7,594 bases of DNA from Cyanobacteriota bacterium (GTDB lineage Bacteria; Cyanobacteriota; Cyanobacteriia; Phormidesmidales; Phormidesmidaceae), in contig JAQCHG010000066.1 in assembly GCA_027619675.1 (NCBI GenBank), forward strand, positions 1 to 7,594. The letters are read 5' to 3'. The position numbers and the translations under genes are program-made. This document shows, piece by piece, positions 5,394 to 7,594 of the stretch. Every line of letters starts with the position of its first letter. Position 1 is the first letter of the stretch. A model generated the notes under the pieces. That model saw only the letters and a program-made list of their open reading frames with translations. It did not search any database and was not told the DNA's origin.

Positions 5394-5630
5394 ATGGATA
5401 CCGCAGAAATTTTGGTGCAGCGATTGCAAGCGCTAGGTTGGACCCAGTACAGGTTGACCAAAGAGGTGATCCGCCTGAAGGGAGAGGATGCACCCGTTAC
5501 CCGGTACAACAGCATCAAAACTACTCTCAACAACCCGGAAAACAGCAAGTTTGAGAATGTGCGGGACCTAGTGAAAGCCATGGGCGGCGAGATTGTGATC
5601 CGCTTCCCCGAGGATTACACCGTGGACTAG
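5394..5630 (+). CDS. Small HTH (XRE-like) DNA-binding protein
   Basis: A 78-residue protein with the shape of a single helix-turn-helix domain. Residues 3-12 form helix 1, GWTQYRLTKEV (15-25) matches helix 2 of the XRE fold, the charged RLKGEDAPVTRY insert leads to a recognition-type helix (39-46), and FENVRDLVKAMGGEIVIRF (53-71) matches the usual closing helix and strand. Such proteins act as small repressors or antitoxin-like regulators; no toxin gene adjoins. The ribosome-binding site is weak (AGGCAAG upstream). It is the last gene of the same-strand cluster and could be its autoregulator, possibly acting on the dyads at 1396-1494, but that link is inference. Confidence 0.72.
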   Translation: MDTAEILVQRLQALGWTQYRLTKEVIRLKGEDAPVTRYNSIKTTLNNPENSKFENVRDLVKAMGGEIVIRFPEDYTVD

Positions 5631-5716
5631 GGGAAGCACTGGTAGGCGCGATGGCCACCCCAAAGGGGCTAGACCGCCCGTAGAGAGTCATCGCCTCCCA
5701 ATCTCTACCCCAAACG

Positions 5717-5752
5717 CAATGCCCATGATCATGAGCATGATCATGGGCATTG
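5717..5752. repeat. 36-bp palindrome with perfect 17-bp arms
   Basis: Arms 5717-5733 and 5736-5752 are exact reverse complements separated by AG. Each arm ends in CATGATCATG, itself a 10-bp palindrome, so the site also reads as two identical dyads side by side. It could be a transcript-end hairpin for both converging genes, a cruciform, or a double operator or recombination/attachment-type site. Confidence 0.7.
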
Positions 5753-5766
5753 TCGTCGTCGTCATC

Positions 5767-5795
5767 ATTGTCGTCACCGTTGACGTGACGACGAT
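5767..5795 (-). terminator. Possible transcript-end hairpin of the XRE gene
   Basis: An 11-bp stem (one G-T pair) around a 7-base loop lies within a few bases of the XRE stop codon on the minus strand. There is no T-tract beyond it, so a classical intrinsic terminator is not shown; the tight spacing to the stop is the only positional argument. Repetitive GAC triplets follow on the minus strand. Confidence 0.35.
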
Positions 5796-5798
5796 CCA

Positions 5799-6032
5799 TC
5801 AATCAGCGTCATCAACAGCACTCAAGGGATCCTCAGCCACAAGCTGCAACATATACTCCCGCGACTTGGGCGGTAAAGCGGCCAGAATCCTTTCCAGAGT
5901 ATCGATTCGGAGATTGGAACCGTTCCGAAAATTGCTGATTTTTGCATCCGTGAGCCCAGCATCTCTGGCGATATCAGCGCCAGTGAGCTTATGACGATGC
6001 AGGGTCTCCCGAAAAGCGTCCGAGAACTTCAT
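5799..6032 (-). CDS. XRE-family transcriptional regulator
   Basis: A 77-residue protein that is one HTH_XRE domain. LTGADIARDAGLTDAKISNFRNGS (residues 16-39) holds the classic XRE pattern: helix 2 (ADIARDAG), turn, then recognition helix (TDAKISNFRNG), followed by LRIDTLERILAALP (41-54) as the closing helices. The acidic tail ends at residue 77. It has no dimerisation or protease domain, so it resembles a small CI/Cro-like repressor or an antitoxin-type regulator. No purine-rich ribosome-binding site precedes the ATG. A minus-strand promoter fits at TTCAGT (6184-6189), a 17-base spacer and GATAAT (6161-6166), which would give a leader of about 120 nt. It is transcribed divergently from the HTH-like gene at 6221. 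Confidence 0.85.
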   Translation of the reverse strand: MKFSDAFRETLHRHKLTGADIARDAGLTDAKISNFRNGSNLRIDTLERILAALPPKSREYMLQLVAEDPLSAVDDAD

Positions 6033-6220
6033 AGCGATAGGGAGGTAAGGGGCATACCCCCCATTCTCAGTCCATCAGCCCGAGATTCGGCCACCCCCTG
6101 ATGACTTCGGCCAACAAAAGTTTTTTTTGCGCGGCAAATAGTTATCGATTAGACTAAATTATTATCGTATATGGTAATAATTTACTGAATACAGCGGCGG
6201 TTTAGCTGTGGAGGTGTGTA
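6033..6220. promoter_or_regulatory. Divergent control region of the XRE and HTH-like genes
   Basis: The 188 bases change from GC-rich (6033-6115) to AT-rich (6120-6190). The GC-rich part includes an eight-base direct repeat TTCGGCCA (6086 and 6106, starts 20 bases apart), near the leader of the XRE transcript. A run of eight T lies at 6121-6128. The AT-rich part carries the dyad at 6155-6184 and the minus-strand promoter described with the XRE gene. For the plus gene, TAGACT (6150) and TAATAA (6175) are weak promoter candidates. GGAGG just before the ATG at 6221 is a strong ribosome-binding site. Confidence 0.6.
6155..6184. promoter_or_regulatory. 30-bp operator-like dyad
   Basis: Arms TAAATTATTA (6155-6164) and TAATAATTTA (6175-6184) are perfect reverse complements with a 10-base spacer that is itself partly symmetric. 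It spans the minus-strand -10 and the spacer up to the -35, so occupancy would block the XRE gene and probably the divergent gene. Its symmetry and place make it the best candidate operator for the XRE protein or its divergent partner. Confidence 0.6.
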
Positions 6221-6505
6221 ATGGCTGAAGATAGCCCTGCTCAGCTTTCTTCTGAAGATTTGCGGTATCTCAACCCCAAGTACTTGGAAGCTTTAACGAA
6301 CATCCCCGCTAACTACTGGCGGGCTTGGGGTCAGCAACGCAAGATTTCTGAAAACTCACTGGCGCGAGCGGCCAAGGCATTGAGGTTACCGATGGAGGAA
6401 GTTCTTCAGGGACTCATCCTCAGGCGGAAGGATGCAGCCCAAGCCAAAGCTGCTGAAGAAAAGGCCCTAAAGCTACTGCAACAGCAACAAGACTGCCACG
6501 CCTGA
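6221..6505 (+). CDS. Small HTH-like (Cro-like) protein
   Basis: A 94-residue protein. After an acidic N-terminus, residues about 20-68 contain ALTNIPANYWRAWG, then KISENSLARAAKALRLPMEEVLQGL, a pattern close to the second half of XRE-type domains in which a helix, a turn and the LARAAKAL/LPMEEVL helices follow. A final Ala/Lys/Glu/Gln-rich helix (69-92) could form a coiled coil for dimerisation. It has a strong GGAGG ribosome-binding site 8 bases before the ATG. With the divergent XRE gene and the shared dyad it gives a CI/Cro-like arrangement. Assignment to a DNA-binding fold is moderately supported; regulation of this locus is inferred. Confidence 0.72.
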   Translation: MAEDSPAQLSSEDLRYLNPKYLEALTNIPANYWRAWGQQRKISENSLARAAKALRLPMEEVLQGLILRRKDAAQAKAAEEKALKLLQQQQDCHA

Positions 6506-6614
6506 TAGGGGGGTGTTGTTCCCAGCATTACCGCTACTGCACCCTAGCCCCTAATCTATATGCCCCGCCAGTTAGGCCCTGGTGCTTCATTGGATCAAGT
6601 TTTCGGGAGCGTCT

Positions 6615-6881
6615 ATGCAACACAATCAACTATCGACTCAGGAGCCTGTTCCGCGTCGGCGGACTTACCCCAACCATCAGTTCGACTTTGGTGATTATGT
6701 CTGTAGTGCCGTGGTGAGCGGGCCAATTACCGCAATTCGTGATGGCGAAGAGGGTTGGGACTATCAGATCGCACGGTCTTCTTGCTGGATCAAAGAGTTG
6801 GATCTAAAGCCCAGTTGCCCCAATGGTCAGGCAACTGCCCAGACTCCAGCGCCCTGTCTCCATATCAACCAACAGCCATAA
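6615..6881 (+). CDS. Small beta-rich protein of unknown function
   Basis: An 88-residue protein if it begins at 6615, where GGGAG lies upstream; an in-frame ATG at 6582 would add 11 residues but has no clear ribosome-binding site. The N-terminus is polar and basic (PRRRTYP), the middle (residues 23-64) is a probable small beta barrel: FDFGDYVCSAVV, GPITAIRDGEEG, WDYQIARSS, CWIKELDLKP, resembling the pattern of SH3-like modules found in small plasmid and phage proteins. The tail (65-88) is Pro/Gln-rich and probably disordered, with several cysteines. It is followed by a strong hairpin (6888-6917) and the partial gene at 6968. I do not recognise a named family. Confidence 0.6.
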   Translation: MQHNQLSTQEPVPRRRTYPNHQFDFGDYVCSAVVSGPITAIRDGEEGWDYQIARSSCWIKELDLKPSCPNGQATAQTPAPCLHINQQP

Positions 6882-6887
6882 AAGGAG

Positions 6888-6917
6888 CGCCCTGGGACTG
6901 TCGCGAGTGCCAGGGCG
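6888..6917 (+). other. Intercistronic hairpin
   Basis: CGCCCTGG (6888-6895) pairs perfectly with CCAGGGCG (6910-6917). After one G-G mismatch, ACT pairs with AGT around a 6-base loop. It begins just after the stop of the 6615 gene. A second, C5/G5 inverted repeat lies at about 6944-6963 directly before the next ATG and could mask its start. Confidence 0.55.
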
Positions 6918-6967
6918 AAGCAAGATATGGTCCCTAGTATATCCCCCTCCACCAGACGGGGGCCGCA

Positions 6968-7594
6968 ATGAACGCCGCCGTCCAAACTCCAGCCCATCTC
7001 CGCCTCACCCCAGAGCAAATCAGAGCGGATTGGTTGGCCGGGTTCTACACCGCCCAAGGCTACCTTTACCACCTGATCCGCAGCCTGCGGCGAGATGGCT
7101 GGTGGTGCCGCATTCGCAACATCAGGCAATTCTGCGAGGACTGGTGCATCAACCGCAGCACCTTCTACAAAGCCAAGGCCCAGCTAGTCGCCAATAACCT
7201 CCTAGAAGAACACGTCTTGGGTGGCGTGGATCTGAGGGTGCCGGAACCCCACGAAACCGCCGCCTTCCCCCCGCCAGGAGAGCCGCCAGGAGAGCAGGAC
7301 GCCGGGGCAGCAGAACCGCTACCCCCCAGCGATCCACCCGATCCGCCCCCAGAGGACGCCGCTGGGGATGAGGGTGAGGAAGTGGGTGTTGATCCAGACT
7401 TTTTCCGCTGGGTGGTGCAGCACAAGGTTCCCAAACTGCCCCAGGCCCCCGCTAGCCCCGAGTCAGCGGCCATGGGATGGATCAGGCGCTATGGTTCTCG
7501 CCTGAGATCTGAGTACAACCGTTGGCGATCGCGCCGACAGCAACCCACCTCCCCGTGCCGAGCGGCACCCATCGGCGACCCCCCCGACGCTTTT
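6968..7594 (+). CDS. Winged-helix protein with acidic proline-rich linker, 3' end missing
   Basis: Open from ATG 6968 to the window edge, giving 209 residues with no stop, so the C-terminus is missing. Residues about 15-50 form aromatic-rich helices, and NIRQFCEDWCINRSTFYKAKAQLVANNLLEE (51-81) has the shape of a winged helix-turn-helix with recognition helix near RSTFYKAKAQLV. A Pro/Glu/Asp-rich linker spans about 94-141, then a second domain starts (DFFRWVVQHKVPKLP, then GWIRRYGSRLRSEYNRW). This layout, an N-terminal wHTH joined by a low-complexity linker to another domain, is seen in replication-associated and regulatory proteins of mobile elements, and I infer a role of that kind. The start has no good Shine-Dalgarno and sits behind a C5/G5 hairpin. 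A HIP1 octamer lies at 7525-7532. No frame break is visible. Confidence 0.72.
   Translation, partial: MNAAVQTPAHLRLTPEQIRADWLAGFYTAQGYLYHLIRSLRRDGWWCRIRNIRQFCEDWCINRSTFYKAKAQLVANNLLEEHVLGGVDLRVPEPHETAAFPPPGEPPGEQDAGAAEPLPPSDPPDPPPEDAAGDEGEEVGVDPDFFRWVVQHKVPKLPQAPASPESAAMGWIRRYGSRLRSEYNRWRSRRQQPTSPCRAAPIGDPPDAF

Larger units (their letters stand above)
5631..5798. other. Convergent intergenic region built of four inverted repeats
   Basis: Between the ends of the convergent genes at 5394-5630 and 5799-6032 there are four successive inverted repeats: CCCC-AAA-GGGG (5658-5668), GTAGAGA/TCTCTAC (5680-5686 and 5702-5708), the 36-bp palindrome (5717-5752), and GTCGTCAC/GTGACGAC (5770-5777 and 5785-5792, extending to 5767-5795). 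None has a T-tract on either strand, so intrinsic termination is not clearly supported, although back-to-back transcript ends are expected here. Confidence 0.6.
76..7532. repeat. HIP1 octamers (six perfect copies)
   Basis: The palindrome GCGATCGC occurs at 76-83, 508-515, 633-640, 3641-3648, 4607-4614 and 7525-7532. This octamer is highly over-represented in many cyanobacteria, which supports the host assignment. Copies fall both inside genes and between them. The interval 641-3640 has none, which may mean that the SWIM/DUF932 part was acquired more recently, though the numbers are small. Confidence 0.8.

Noticed and set aside
5527..5802. Minus-strand frame with an Asp/His-rich stretch that looks metal-binding
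   Set aside because: The DDNDDDDD and HDHAHDHGH segments are read from GAC triplets and the palindrome, and the frame runs antisense into the HTH gene at 5394-5630.
5719..5994. Plus-strand frame with a very hydrophobic start (MPMIMSMIMGIVVVVIIVV), a possible small toxin
   Set aside because: The hydrophobic part comes from the 36-bp palindrome and the GTC-rich tract, there is no ribosome-binding site, and the rest is the antisense of the XRE gene.
6106..6128. Intrinsic terminator at the run of eight T
   Set aside because: No GC-rich hairpin directly precedes the T-run on the plus strand; the TTCGGCCA copies are direct, not inverted.
7149..7473. Minus-strand Gly/Ser-rich frames near the right end
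   Set aside because: They are antisense shadows of the Pro/Glu/Asp-rich linker of the gene at 6968.
1..7594. CRISPR array, tRNA or transposon
   Set aside because: No regularly spaced repeats with spacers, no tRNA-like cloverleaf that I could recognise, and no transposase or terminal inverted repeats are visible.

Overview
The window looks like accessory DNA from a cyanobacterium, probably part of a plasmid or integrated element. The main evidence is six perfect copies of the cyanobacterial HIP1 octamer GCGATCGC (at 76, 508, 633, 3641, 4607 and 7525). Gene content agrees: a DUF932 phage/plasmid-type protein, a SWIM zinc-finger protein, three small helix-turn-helix proteins, several small unknown proteins, and the 5' part of a winged-helix protein with an acidic, proline-rich linker. 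I cannot name the species. No rRNA, tRNA, CRISPR array, transposase or recombinase is visible.

Layout. 1-189 is a G-rich intergenic stretch with a G-quadruplex-type motif. 190-606 encodes a small three-helix membrane protein. 607-1500 is about 0.9 kb without a credible gene: three tandem 25-bp units (636-710), a GC-rich stretch with a second G-quadruplex-type motif, a strongly A-depleted stretch (about 1080-1380), then an abruptly AT-rich promoter or origin-like block with three related 20-bp dyads (1396-1494).

1522-5630 is a run of eight same-strand genes: SWIM protein, DUF932 protein, a Cys-cluster protein, a coiled-coil protein, a 60-aa protein, a 220-aa protein, a 126-aa protein and a 78-aa HTH protein. 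The genes never overlap. Every one of the seven gaps is about 63-102 nt and holds a strong inverted repeat followed by a short, weakly structured leader into the next gene. Two of these leaders (before the DUF932 and 220-aa genes) are near-identical 83-bp copies, and a third (before the Cys-cluster gene) is a diverged relative. This is the most distinctive structure in the window.

5631-5798 is a convergent intergenic region made almost entirely of inverted repeats, including a perfect-arm 36-bp palindrome. 5799-6032 (minus) is an XRE-type repressor. It diverges from 6221-6505 (plus), a small HTH-like protein, across an AT-rich region holding a 30-bp dyad: a layout like a CI/Cro switch. Next come a small protein with a probable beta-rich core (6615-6881) and a gene that runs off the right edge (6968-7594).

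How it may work together (inference): the 1522-5630 cluster reads as a DNA-metabolism or maintenance module of a mobile replicon, with the 5799/6221 pair as a regulatory switch and the last gene as a possible replication-associated DNA-binding protein. The shared leaders suggest that the DUF932, Cys-cluster and 220-aa genes are controlled together at the RNA level.
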